DNA from: Rhodococcus sp. CH91 | GTDB taxonomy: Bacteria > Actinomycetota > Actinomycetes > Mycobacteriales > Mycobacteriaceae | Length of the DNA stretch: 64,000 nt | Assembly (NCBI RefSeq): GCF_022554085.1 | Contig: NZ_JAKFYR010000003.1 | Location: 354,074 to 418,073 of the forward strand | Direction: 5' to 3' | Program-made: the position numbers and the translations under genes | The notes under the pieces: generated by a model | Database searches by the model: none | What the model was told of the DNA's origin: nothing | The model's input: the letters and a program-made list of their open reading frames with translations, nothing else | Shown here: piece by piece, positions 24,150-32,379 of the stretch | How positions within the stretch are numbered: the stretch's first letter is position 1 | How the letters are laid out: the number at the start of each line of letters is the position of its first letter

Positions 24150-25914
24150 TCTCGGTGATCCTTTCGGTGAGCAGTGGGCCGTACAACCCGGGCTGACGGG
24201 TGCCGACAGGGTCGAGGTGGTAACCCATCATCTTGCTGTGGGATTCGCGCAGGTCGAGTCGCTGGAGGAGCTGCTCCTCGAATCCGTGCCGGGTCCACTG
24301 CGCGGACGGATAACGCATCAGGGCGATGGGCTGGCCGGGCTCGAACTCGTCGGCTCGGACGATCTGACTACCGATCCGGGCGGGGCTGTCGAGCCGGGTC
24401 ACGGACACCAGGTGGACCCGGTTCTCCTCGGTGCGTTCGGTGGCCGCCATCTCCGCCGCTTCGATGCGATCCCAGTCGGTCGGGTGCGCGACGAGTTCGG
24501 CGCCGCGCAGGGTGAGCAGCCGCATCACCTCGGGGACCCACACCTCGTTTCCGATCATCAGGCCGATGGCACCGATCCTCGTCTGCGCCACCGGGATGTC
24601 ACCGCCCGGGGTCGCCCAGGTGCTGTCCACGTCGTCGAGGTGGGTCTTGCGGTAGCGCAGGGCGATCGCGCCGGTGTCGTCGATCAGATAGGCGGTCGAG
24701 TAGTAGCGCACGGTGTCCGCGTCCGTGTCCGGCTCCGCCTCGACGAGGTGGACGACGAGCCACAGCCGGTGCTCGGCCGCAGCGGCCTGCAGGCGGGCGA
24801 GGACGATGGCGGATGTGCGTGCGGCGCCGGCAGGGTCGGCGGCCGGTTCGCCGCGACGGAAGCAGAAGAATTCCGGCAGGACTCCGAGCGTGGCGCCGCG
24901 GCGCGCCGCGTATTCGATCTGCCCGAGAGCGCGGGTGATGGTCCATTCCTGGTTGTGGAACCACGACACCTGCAGGGTCGCGACATCGAGCGGCTTGGGA
25001 GGCATCTCGGGATCGGCCGGGCCGAGCATCGCGGCCACCGGGAGGTCTGCATGGTCGGCCATGAGGTCGCCGTACAGATCGGGCCTGCGCCAGGCGACGA
25101 TGTCGGCGAGTCCGTCGACGTGCTTGTCGTCGGCGACGCTGATGTCGATGTCGGCCCACACCAGCCCTTCCTGCTCCTCGCCGGCACACACCAGCGATTC
25201 GCCGGTGGGCGTGACGATCTGCGAGCCGCCCATCCAGGGCCATCCGTCGGCCGGGCCCCCGACGGTGTTCGAGGCGACGTGCCAGACGTGTGATTCGATC
25301 GATCGGAGGGGGACGTGGACGCGGAGTTCGTCCGGGCCACGCGAGTTGAGGGAGTTGCAGAACAGCTGGGCACCGAGCCGGCCGAGAACCCGTGGGACGT
25401 CGGGCACGATGCCGTCGGCACACATGAGCAGGCCGATGCGCCCGAGAGGGGTGTCGACGATCTCGAGCGGCTTGGTCCCGGGGACGAACAGCGTGTACTC
25501 GTAGTCCCAGAAGACGGTCTTGTGATGGACGTGGAGAATCTCTCCGTCCGGGCCGAGCAGGAGGGAGGCGATGTGCACGTCCGGGCTCTGTGCGCCACGG
25601 ATATCGACGCCGACGACGGCGTACATGCCCAGTTCGGCACATGCCTCCCGGAGGGTTCGGACGAAGCTGCCGTCGAGGTCTTCGGAGAGCTCCCAGCATT
25701 GTTCCCGGTCCGTATAGTCACGGACGCGGTTGCTGTTCTCGGGGAAGACGACCAGTCGTACGCCTGCCGCCGCGGCAGCCCGGAGGTATCGGACGCACAA
25801 GGCAGCGTTCGCGTCGACGTCGGTTCCGGAGAAGAACTGGGCGGCTCCGACGCGCACCGTGGTCTCCGTGGCATCCGGATCGGAGAACGTGTCCAGCACC
25901 GAGATTGTTTCCAT
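24139..25914 (-). CDS. Tandem nitrilase-superfamily protein, first domain intact, second without nucleophile
   Basis: A 591-residue protein of two consecutive carbon-nitrogen hydrolase domains. Domain 1 (about 15-280) has Glu in VVFPEN (residue 59), Lys in HHKTVFWDYEYT (132) and Cys in GLLMCADGIVPD (165). Domain 2 (about 310-560) has Glu in GVLPEFF (348) and Lys in RYRKTHLD (423), but GLMIGNEVWVPE has Gly 455 where the Cys belongs, so it cannot form the thioimidate or acyl-enzyme. I start it at the ATG at 25914, with GGAG nine bases upstream; in-frame ATGs at 25929 and 25932 lack such a site. First gene of unit A, divergent from IclR. Domain 1 probably hydrolyses an amide, carbamoyl or nitrile group; domain 2 may be structural. 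Confidence 0.85.
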   Translation of the reverse strand: METISVLDTFSDPDATETTVRVGAAQFFSGTDVDANAALCVRYLRAAAAAGVRLVVFPENSNRVRDYTDREQCWELSEDLDGSFVRTLREACAELGMYAVVGVDIRGAQSPDVHIASLLLGPDGEILHVHHKTVFWDYEYTLFVPGTKPLEIVDTPLGRIGLLMCADGIVPDVPRVLGRLGAQLFCNSLNSRGPDELRVHVPLRSIESHVWHVASNTVGGPADGWPWMGGSQIVTPTGESLVCAGEEQEGLVWADIDISVADDKHVDGLADIVAWRRPDLYGDLMADHADLPVAAMLGPADPEMPPKPLDVATLQVSWFHNQEWTITRALGQIEYAARRGATLGVLPEFFCFRRGEPAADPAGAARTSAIVLARLQAAAAEHRLWLVVHLVEAEPDTDADTVRYYSTAYLIDDTGAIALRYRKTHLDDVDSTWATPGGDIPVAQTRIGAIGLMIGNEVWVPEVMRLLTLRGAELVAHPTDWDRIEAAEMAATERTEENRVHLVSVTRLDSPARIGSQIVRADEFEPGQPIALMRYPSAQWTRHGFEEQLLQRLDLRESHSKMMGYHLDPVGTRQPGLYGPLLTERITESVR

Positions 25915-26140
25915 AATATGCGACTCCATCATGCAGACTGTGGAATTCGACTATGCGCGCCTCAGGTTTCGTACTCATCTCCGTGGGAACTCCGCAGGTA
26001 ACAACCATGTGAACATGCCCGCCGTGATTGCTTGGGGGAACAGTGATTGCCACATTATGAGAGAGTTCACGATCCGGATCCGACGTAGACGCCCGCGATC
26101 GTTCACGCCACTTCGACCGGCCCCAGGAGAATCGACACCC
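25915..26140. promoter_or_regulatory. Divergent promoter region between unit A and the IclR gene
   Basis: 226 bases, clearly more AT-rich than the surroundings, between the nitrilase and IclR starts. It must hold both promoters. It contains TGATTGCCACATTATGA at 26044-26060, related to sequences in the promoter regions at 35341-35472 and 39439-39655, and GTGGAATTCGA near 25940. IclR-family regulators often bind such divergent regions. Confidence 0.6.
26044..26060. promoter_or_regulatory. Candidate cluster operator, copy 1
   Basis: TGATTGCCACATTATGA. The first eight bases recur exactly at 35375-35382, and CACATTATG recurs (as its complement) at 39506-39514. The three copies lie in the three promoter regions of the cluster. 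Candidate IclR site; no experimental support. Confidence 0.35.
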
Positions 26141-26920
26141 ATGCCACCCAGCCAGACCGAACATCAGGTATCCGGAGCGGGCAGCAGCCGCAAACTGCTC
26201 AAGGCCCTGCTGTGCTTCACCGAGGACCGCCCCACCTGGACGGTCGCGGAACTGTCCGAACGCCTGGACCTGTCGGTCACCTCGACCTACCGCTACGTCG
26301 CACTACTCCGCGAGGTGGGCCTGCTCGAAGCGTCGTCCGGAAACGGTTACCGCGTCACCGATCTCGTGATGTCACTGGCTGCGGCATGCGAAGCCGCCCG
26401 CCCCCCGATCATCGAGATCGCCATGCCGATCATGACGCGTATCCGGGACGAGGTCGACGAGACCGTACTGGTGGCCCGGCGCGGAGGACGCGCCGCGTAC
26501 TGCGTCGACCGTGTCGAATCGCAGCGCCCCGTTCGGTTGCAGTTCGACAAGGGCCAGGCCATGTCGCTGCATCGTGGTTCGATGTCCCGGGTCCTGCTCG
26601 CATCCATGAGCCGGCCGGAACGCGCCGCGGTCGTCGCGGCGATCGGCGACGGGATGGATCCGGGGCTCGCCGCTCAGCTCACCGACGACGCACTGGACGT
26701 CGTCCATCGCGACGGCTGGACGGAGAGTTTCGAGGAGATCGACGAAGGCATCTGGGGCACGGCCGCGGCGATCGTCTCGCACGGCAGTACCGTCGCCTCG
26801 ATCGGGACCGCCGCCCCGATCTTCCGCACCGACGCCACGCGCCGCGCACGGATCATCTCGCTGATCCGCGACGCCGCGTCCGAGATCTCCCACGCACTCG
26901 ACGGATCCGGCCCGTCGTGA
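26141..26920 (+). CDS. IclR-family transcriptional regulator of the catabolic cluster
   Basis: A 259-residue IclR-type regulator. An N-terminal winged helix-turn-helix (about residues 15-75) shows WTVAELSERLDLSVTSTYRYVALLREVGLLE. It is followed by the effector domain (about 90-250) with VDETVLVARRGGRAAYCVDRVES and the SRVLLAS region. The ATG at 26141 follows AGGAGAATCG; the open frame further upstream overlaps the divergent nitrilase gene and is not coding. It is the only plus-strand gene in the 18.4-39.4 kb cluster, sits between units A and B, and is the natural candidate to sense a pathway compound. It ends 60 bases from the last gene of unit B, with a strong hairpin between. Confidence 0.9.
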   Translation: MPPSQTEHQVSGAGSSRKLLKALLCFTEDRPTWTVAELSERLDLSVTSTYRYVALLREVGLLEASSGNGYRVTDLVMSLAAACEAARPPIIEIAMPIMTRIRDEVDETVLVARRGGRAAYCVDRVESQRPVRLQFDKGQAMSLHRGSMSRVLLASMSRPERAAVVAAIGDGMDPGLAAQLTDDALDVVHRDGWTESFEEIDEGIWGTAAAIVSHGSTVASIGTAAPIFRTDATRRARIISLIRDAASEISHALDGSGPS

Positions 26921-26925
26921 CGACA

Positions 26926-26968
26926 GGACTGCGGGCCCGGCGGTTGATCACCGCCGGGCCCGCAGTCC
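26926..26968. terminator. Bidirectional terminator between IclR and unit B
   Basis: A perfect 19-base-pair hairpin: arms 26926-26944 and 26950-26968 around the loop TGATC. It starts 5 bases after the IclR stop and ends 12 bases from the stop of the convergent permease gene. Position and stem strength make it a terminator for both sides, although there is no T-run. Confidence 0.8.
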
Positions 26969-26980
26969 GTCCGTATCGCG

Positions 26981-27916
26981 TCAGACCAGTTCGGGATTAC
27001 GGGGAACGAGTGCCGAACTCGGATTGAAGGCGTCGCGCAGGGCATCTCCGATCATGTTGAACGCCAATACGATCAGCAGGAGTGCCAAGCCCGGGAAGAG
27101 CACCGACCACCACGACAACCGCAATGCGATCTGACTGTCGGCGAGCATGCTGCCCAGGGAGAAGACGGGCGCCTGCACACCGAGACCGAGCAGACTCAGA
27201 CCCGATTCGGCGAGGATGAGCACGCCCGCACTCGTCGACCACAGCACGACGACCGGGGCGAGCACGCTCGGCGCTACGTGCCGCAACATGAGCCGCGGCG
27301 TCGAGGCACCGAGAGTTCGTGCAGCGGTGACGAAGTCCTGACGCTTGATCTGGGAGACCGAGTTCGCGATGGTCCGCGCGTAGGTCGTCCATCCCCACAC
27401 CGACAGGATGATCAGCAGCGGCGTGATGCCGGGGCCGATGACCGCGGTCAGGGCGATACCGACGGCGACGAACGGAACGGCGAACTGTACGTCGGCCATC
27501 CGCATGAGAATCTTGCCGGCGAACCGCTCGTACCAGCCCGCGACGATACCGAGGACCAGACCGAGCGCCGCACTGATGGTGGCGGCGACGATGCCGATCA
27601 CCAGCGACAGGCGCAGACCGTAGAGGATGCGGCTGAAGACGTCACGGCCGAGCGAGTCGGTCCCGAACAGGTAGCCGCCTTCCCCGCCCAGCCAGGCCGG
27701 CGCCCGGTCGGCAGCGGTGAGAACCTGCGCGGTCGGATCGTGGGGCGCGATGAGGGGCGCGAAGAGCGCTGCGAGCACGAGCACCCCGAGTGTCAGGAAA
27801 CCGAATTTTCCGGTGGGATTCCTCCACGCCTTCGTGAAGATCTCGCGCATCCGGCCCGGTGACTTCACCACTGGCACGGTCGAAGCCGGGGATGCGGGGG
27901 CAGGAGAGGATGTCAT
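26981..27916 (-). CDS. Peptide-type ABC importer, permease 2 (DppC-like)
   Basis: A 311-residue permease of the DppC/OppC type. It has a cytoplasmic N-terminal extension, one hydrophobic segment (about residues 38-60), and then the binding-protein-dependent transport domain with about five more helices. The family motif with EAA-loop character (AARTLGASTPRLMLRHVAPSVL) is near residue 200. The start overlaps the stop of the DppB-like gene by one base (TGATG), so the two permeases are coupled. It is the last gene of unit B and ends in front of the bidirectional hairpin. With its partners it forms a complete importer for a peptide-like or other solute; substrate unknown. Confidence 0.92.
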   Translation of the reverse strand: MTSSPAPASPASTVPVVKSPGRMREIFTKAWRNPTGKFGFLTLGVLVLAALFAPLIAPHDPTAQVLTAADRAPAWLGGEGGYLFGTDSLGRDVFSRILYGLRLSLVIGIVAATISAALGLVLGIVAGWYERFAGKILMRMADVQFAVPFVAVGIALTAVIGPGITPLLIILSVWGWTTYARTIANSVSQIKRQDFVTAARTLGASTPRLMLRHVAPSVLAPVVVLWSTSAGVLILAESGLSLLGLGVQAPVFSLGSMLADSQIALRLSWWSVLFPGLALLLIVLAFNMIGDALRDAFNPSSALVPRNPELV

Positions 27917-28842
27917 CAGGCCACCTTCGTTCGGAGACGGGGATCGAGCACCCGCACGAGCGTGTCCATCACGATGTTCACCACGGTGATGAGGAGGGCG
28001 ATGACGAACACGCACGCCTGCACCGCAGGGAAGTCGCGCTGGTTGACGCTGCGCACGAGGAGCTGGCCCATACCCGCGTAGTTGAGCAGAGGTTCGAGGA
28101 TGAGCAGGGAGCCGATCAGGAAGGAGAACAGAATGCCCAGATAGGAGATCAGCGGGGGAACCGCCAGCGGCACGGTGTGTTTGAACAGCACCGTCCGGGG
28201 TGACAGTCCCTTGGACTTCGCCATGGTCACCGGGCCCTGGGACAGCGCGTCGATGAGCTGCCCTCGGGTCAGCCGCGACAGTGTCGCGAATCCCTGGATG
28301 GTGAGCACCGCGATCGGCAGGATCAGGCTTGCGGTTCCTCCGCCGGTGGCGGGGAGCCAGCCGAGCTGGATCGCGAAGATCAGGACGAGAACCAGAGCGA
28401 TCAGGAAGTACGGGATGCCGTCGAGCACGAAGGCACCTGCCATGAGCAGACGCCCCCGCACGTCCGCCTGGTGCAGCGCCGCGTAGGTACCGATCGCAAA
28501 GGCCAGCAGAGCCGCGAGCAGCAACGCCGGCACGACGATCGACAGGCTCGGCGCCATGCGCTCGAGGACGAGAGCACTCGCCGCTTCCTTCGTCACGAAG
28601 GACGTACCGAAATCGAAGGTGAACGCGCCGACGAGAGCATCGACGTACTGCACGATCAGCGGGGCGTCGAGACCCAGCCGTTCACGGGTGGCCTCGACGA
28701 CGGCGTCGGAGGCCTCGGGCGGCGACATGAGCACGGCGGCATCGCCGGACAGTCGCGTGAGGGTGAACATCAACGTCGTCACACCGACGATGACGGTCAC
28801 CAGCAGCAGGAGCTTCCACATCACGAAACGAACGATCTTCAT
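27916..28842 (-). CDS. Peptide-type ABC importer, permease 1 (DppB-like)
   Basis: A 308-residue permease of the DppB/OppB type with an N-terminal membrane helix (residues 9-30) and a long extracytoplasmic loop of about 65 residues. The transport domain carries five or six helices, and its EAA-loop is MAKSKGLSPRTVLFKHTVP. The ATG at 28842 lies 6 bases after the stop of the small helical protein gene, so the small protein is cotranslated directly ahead of the permease. Normal family length. Part of the importer with the DppC-like permease, two ATPases and the lipoprotein at 32380-33921. Confidence 0.92.
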   Translation of the reverse strand: MKIVRFVMWKLLLLVTVIVGVTTLMFTLTRLSGDAAVLMSPPEASDAVVEATRERLGLDAPLIVQYVDALVGAFTFDFGTSFVTKEAASALVLERMAPSLSIVVPALLLAALLAFAIGTYAALHQADVRGRLLMAGAFVLDGIPYFLIALVLVLIFAIQLGWLPATGGGTASLILPIAVLTIQGFATLSRLTRGQLIDALSQGPVTMAKSKGLSPRTVLFKHTVPLAVPPLISYLGILFSFLIGSLLILEPLLNYAGMGQLLVRSVNQRDFPAVQACVFVIALLITVVNIVMDTLVRVLDPRLRTKVA

Positions 28843-28848
28843 CGTCGA

Positions 28849-29133
28849 TCACCGCCCGTCGGTCGCGGGTACGTCCTCGACGCACCCGAAGAGACGTCCG
28901 ACGAACCGCTGCCTTTCCTCTTCCAGCAGAGCCGAGTGGGTGTCGTCGAAAGCGAGTTCCTCGAGTTCGGCCGCCGACATCAGGCCACGCCGGGTGAGCG
29001 TCCCTTCGAGCAGCAGCAAACGGTCGCGGGTGACCCACAGTTCGGATGCCACCTCGAGCAGCATCCGGTAGACGGTCTCGACGTCGGTGTCGGCGACCAG
29101 ATATCGGGGGTCGTCCGCTGCGAATCCGGGCAT
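28849..29133 (-). CDS. Small helical protein B of unknown function, paralogue of the protein at 33962
   Basis: A 94-residue acidic protein, predicted mostly helical, with no signal peptide or membrane segment. AGGAGG lies before the ATG at 29133, a strong ribosome binding site. It is clearly related to the 101-residue protein encoded at 33962-34267. Shared positions include P.YL..D, then S.LW...DR...LE..L, and near the end L..ER...V.R.FG.V.D. I know no family of this kind. It is placed between the second ATPase and the first permease of the ABC importer, where no extra component is normally found. It could be a partner of one of the two methyltransferases, an adaptor of the importer, or a small catalytic subunit. 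Confidence 0.7.
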   Translation of the reverse strand: MPGFAADDPRYLVADTDVETVYRMLLEVASELWVTRDRLLLLEGTLTRRGLMSAAELEELAFDDTHSALLEEERQRFVGRLFGCVEDVPATDGR

Positions 29134-29143
29134 GAGAAACCTC

Positions 29144-30187
29144 CTAGGAAGCGGCTGCGGCCGCGGGGACGAGCGGGAGCGGTGCGGCGACGGCGGAGTG
29201 CGTGTGCAGCTCGGTCGCCAGCGTCAGCTCGCCGGGGAAGTGACAGGCGACAGCGCGTTCCTCCGCCGGTCCCCCGCCCGGGACGACCGTCAGCAACGGC
29301 CGTTCGGTGGAGCACTGCGGGCGGGCGATCGGGCACCGGCCGTGGAAGGCGCATCCCGTCGGGGGATTCGCGGGAGACGGCAGCTCTCCCTGCGGGACGA
29401 TCCGGTTCTCCGGCGACAGTTCCATCGAGGCGAGCGAGGTGCTGTACGGGTGGAGGGGGCGCGTGAAGATGTCCTCGCTCGTGCCGATCTCGACGATGCG
29501 ACCGAGATACATCACTGCGATCCGGTGGCTGATGCGGCGTACCAGCGCGAGATCGTGGCTGATGAACAGGTACGACAAGCCGCGCTCCGCCTGGATGTCC
29601 TCGAGCAGGTTGACGATCTGCGCCTGGACGGAGACGTCGAGCGAGGCCGTCGGTTCGTCGGCGACGATGAGGGCGGGATCGAGCATCAGAGCACGGGCGA
29701 TGCCGACACGTTGCCGTTGTCCACCGGACAACTCGTGCGGATAGCGGTACGCATACGCCGCGCCCAGGCCGATCGAGTCGAGCATCTGCTCGACCTTCGC
29801 CACGCGTTCCGCCTTCGTCCCGACCCTGTGCACGTCCAGCGGCTCGCGCAGGATGTCGCCGAGCCGCATGTAGCCGTTGAGCGAGGTCGTGGGGTTCTGG
29901 AAGACCATCGCCGTGCGGCTGCGCAGTTTCTTCCGCAGTTCCGCACCCCTGATCCGGGTCACGTCGTCGCCCTCGAACACGATCCGGCCGCCGGTCGGGT
30001 CGTACAGGCGCAGCGCCGTCCGTCCCACGGTGGTCTTGCCACTTCCGGATTCACCGACGAGCCCGACGGTTTCGCCTCGGCGCACTGCGAGGGTCACACC
30101 GTTGACCGCATGAATCCTGTGGCCGTTCGGGCCGGTGAACGTCTGCACCACGTCCTGGAGATCCAGGACGACATCATCGGCGATCAC
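29144..30187 (-). CDS. Peptide-type ABC importer, ATPase 2 (DppF-like)
   Basis: A 347-residue ABC ATPase of the oligopeptide branch. Walker A is [15 protein letters not shown], the signature [15 protein letters not shown] and Walker [14 protein letters not shown]. The C-terminal oligopeptide/dipeptide extension carries the Cys pattern [15 protein letters not shown] seen in iron-sulfur-containing Opp/Dpp ATPases. The GTG start overlaps the stop of the first ATPase (GTGA). The C-terminus has an extra low-complexity alanine-rich tail ([10 protein letters not shown]). It energises uptake together with the DppD-like ATPase. It is a normal length plus about 20 residues. Confidence 0.93.
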   Translation of the reverse strand: MIADDVVLDLQDVVQTFTGPNGHRIHAVNGVTLAVRRGETVGLVGESGSGKTTVGRTALRLYDPTGGRIVFEGDDVTRIRGAELRKKLRSRTAMVFQNPTTSLNGYMRLGDILREPLDVHRVGTKAERVAKVEQMLDSIGLGAAYAYRYPHELSGGQRQRVGIARALMLDPALIVADEPTASLDVSVQAQIVNLLEDIQAERGLSYLFISHDLALVRRISHRIAVMYLGRIVEIGTSEDIFTRPLHPYSTSLASMELSPENRIVPQGELPSPANPPTGCAFHGRCPIARPQCSTERPLLTVVPGGGPAEERAVACHFPGELTLATELHTHSAVAAPLPLVPAAAAAS

Positions 30188-31251
30188 ACGACCTCCCGCG
30201 AAGTATCGACGGTGGCGGTACCGCCACCTGTTTCCGACCGGACACGAGTACACGCGGTGCGGTGGACGGTGTCCGAGTCGATCAGGACCAGTCGGGGGCG
30301 CGACTCGCGGCACACCTCGGTGGTGAACTCGCAGCGATCCGCGAAGGCGCACCCGGGCGGCAGGGCGTCGAGGGCCGGCGGGCGCCCGTCGATCGTGCGC
30401 ATCCGCGTGCCCGTGTTGTGCTTGGGCGCGGTCTGCATGAGCGCCCACGTGTAGGGATGCCGCGGCGCGGCCATCACCTCGGCGGTGGGGCCGTCTTCGA
30501 CGACTCTGCCCGCGTACATCACGACGAGGCGGTCGGCGATGCCTGCGATGACGTCGAGGTCGTGTGTCGCGATCACGATCGTCAGCCCCATGTCGCGGTT
30601 CAGTTCGAGCAGCAGCTCGAGAATCTGAGCCTGGGTGGAGACGTCGAGCGCGGTGGTCGGCTCGTCGCACAGCAGCAACTGTGGCCGCGCCACGAGTGCC
30701 ATCGCGATCAGGACCCGCTGCAACTGCCCACCCGACATCTCGTGCGGATAGGCGGTCATGCGCGACTCCGGATCGGGCAGACCGACCCGGCGCAGCATCT
30801 CGACGGACAGCTCCCGGGCCTGCCGTTTCGACAGCGCAGGATCCGCGGAACGCGCCGACTCGACGAGCTGGCCGCCGATCGAGTGCATGGGATGCAACGA
30901 GCTCCACGGGTCCTGCAGAACGATCCGGGCGTGGCCGGCGCGGAAGCGGCGCAATTCGTCGCGGCTCATGGCGGCGACGTCGCGGCCGTCGGCGAGGATC
31001 CGGCCCGTCACCCGTGCACCCCAGGGCAGCAGCCGCATCGCCGACAGTGCGGCGGTGGACTTCCCGGAGCCGGATTCACCCGCGAGGGCGACGACCGAGC
31101 CCTTCGGTACATCGAAGGAGACGCCGTGCAGAATCTGCAGCTCGTCGTCGGCACGCGGAAGGTAGACCTCGAGATCCTGCAGCGAGAGCGCCACGGGAGC
31201 GGTCTCGACCGCTGCCGCCGGAGGGGCCGGCGCGAAGGCGACTGGGGACAT
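30184..31251 (-). CDS. Peptide-type ABC importer, ATPase 1 (DppD-like)
   Basis: A 355-residue ABC ATPase. Walker A is GESGSGKSTAALSAM, the signature MSGGQLQRVLIAMAL, and Walker B LLLCDEPTTALDV. The oligopeptide-family C-terminal cysteine motif is PGCAFADRCEFTTEVC. The start is the ATG at 31251, two bases after the stop of the second methyltransferase gene, so translation is coupled. The N-terminal 25 residues are low-complexity Ala/Pro. It works as a heterodimer with the DppF-like ATPase. The placement of methyltransferase genes inside this transporter operon is the odd feature of the neighbourhood. Confidence 0.93.
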   Translation of the reverse strand: MSPVAFAPAPPAAAVETAPVALSLQDLEVYLPRADDELQILHGVSFDVPKGSVVALAGESGSGKSTAALSAMRLLPWGARVTGRILADGRDVAAMSRDELRRFRAGHARIVLQDPWSSLHPMHSIGGQLVESARSADPALSKRQARELSVEMLRRVGLPDPESRMTAYPHEMSGGQLQRVLIAMALVARPQLLLCDEPTTALDVSTQAQILELLLELNRDMGLTIVIATHDLDVIAGIADRLVVMYAGRVVEDGPTAEVMAAPRHPYTWALMQTAPKHNTGTRMRTIDGRPPALDALPPGCAFADRCEFTTEVCRESRPRLVLIDSDTVHRTACTRVRSETGGGTATVDTSREVV

Positions 31252-31253
31252 GC

Positions 31254-32345
31254 TTACTCCTGGATCGAGGGCTTGCGCGCCGTGGTGCCCATGGGATGGA
31301 AACCCGGTGCGAGTTCGAACTGTTCGACGTCGACGAAACCGGCCTGTTCCGCCACCTCGACGAGATCGAGGGTCGCGGAGGTGCGCCACCACGGTTCGTT
31401 GCCGTGTTCGGCATCCCAGTCGTCGTTCCATGCCTGGTAGGCGGGACGACGGTCGTAGCGGCCGACGTCGGCGAAGTGGACGTGCCCGCCCGGGCGGAGC
31501 AGCCGGAACGCCTCGGCGAACACTGCTCGGACCGCGTGCGGCGGCATCTCGTGGAGCAGGATGAACGAGGTGACCAGGTCTGCGGACGCATCGGGAAGAC
31601 CGGTGTCCTCCGCGGGTGCACGACGGAACTCCACGGTCGCTCCGGCATCCTCGGCCCGCCGCGCGGCGTAGGTGAGCTCCGCGCGGGACAGGTCCACGCC
31701 CGTGATCGACGCCCCGGGATAGGCCTCCGCGAGTTTCAGGGTGTACTGGCCCGTGCCACACCCGAGATCGACGATGTCGGTGTACGTCTCGGCCGGAGCA
31801 TCGCGGGCGAATGCGGCCCGTTGCGCGAAGATGTCGCCGTTCCCGCCGTAGACCTTGGTGAGCAGGTAGTGGTAGACGAGTTCGTGGTGGACGAACCCCA
31901 TCTGCTCGTGCCCGTCCCAGCCGCCGGTGGTGCCGTGGAACTCGTAGTTCCAGTAGCGCGGTGCGGTCTTCCCGTCCGCTTCGGTGACCGATGCCGAGGC
32001 GGGTACGGCCAGCGGCTCGAGCACACTGCGACGCCGCTCGAAGGCTGCCGTCGCGCGCGGTGTCGTGACGGTCCGGGTCCATCGACGTGCTGCCGACGAG
32101 AAGCGGTAGGAGGCGGACGCCTCGGCGATCGGATCCGCCGCCGCACGGGTCGCTGCGATGTCGGTGACCACGGCCGGCAGGACACCCGAGGCTTCCAGAT
32201 CCCGCCTCACCCTCGCGCGCAGACCCGACGAGGCGGTGGTGATGGTACGGACGAATTCCAGTTCGGCCCGCCCACGCTGGTCGACGAGTTCGCCCTTCGT
32301 ACGGACGGGGACGGGGTCGTCGACGATGGATCGGGTGGTCGTCAT
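31254..32345 (-). CDS. Class I SAM-dependent methyltransferase B, within the ABC importer operon
   Basis: A 363-residue protein with an N-terminal helical region of about 170 residues and a C-terminal class I methyltransferase domain. Motif I is IVDLGCGTGQYTLKLAE, the acidic post-motif GASITGVDLS, and motif IV DLVTSFILLHEMP. The N-terminal region includes PRYWNYEFHGTTGGWDGHEQMGF, whose counterpart in the second methyltransferase (34264-35340) is PQYWENEFHLTPGGWNGHDLMG; the two are clear paralogues along their whole length. ATG at 32345 follows GAAAGG. It lies between the importer lipoprotein and ATPase genes. The fused N-terminal domain is not one I can name. It probably methylates, or was recruited to demethylate or bind, the imported compound. 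Confidence 0.8.
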   Translation of the reverse strand: MTTTRSIVDDPVPVRTKGELVDQRGRAELEFVRTITTASSGLRARVRRDLEASGVLPAVVTDIAATRAAADPIAEASASYRFSSAARRWTRTVTTPRATAAFERRRSVLEPLAVPASASVTEADGKTAPRYWNYEFHGTTGGWDGHEQMGFVHHELVYHYLLTKVYGGNGDIFAQRAAFARDAPAETYTDIVDLGCGTGQYTLKLAEAYPGASITGVDLSRAELTYAARRAEDAGATVEFRRAPAEDTGLPDASADLVTSFILLHEMPPHAVRAVFAEAFRLLRPGGHVHFADVGRYDRRPAYQAWNDDWDAEHGNEPWWRTSATLDLVEVAEQAGFVDVEQFELAPGFHPMGTTARKPSIQE

Positions 32346-32379
32346 CGTTGTGCCTTTCTCGATCGGGGCGACGGGCGGG

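Noticed and set aside
21915-24158. 747-codon plus-strand frame opposite the monooxygenase-lyase gene
   Set aside because: Shadow frame of the real minus-strand gene; composition and lack of motifs argue against coding.
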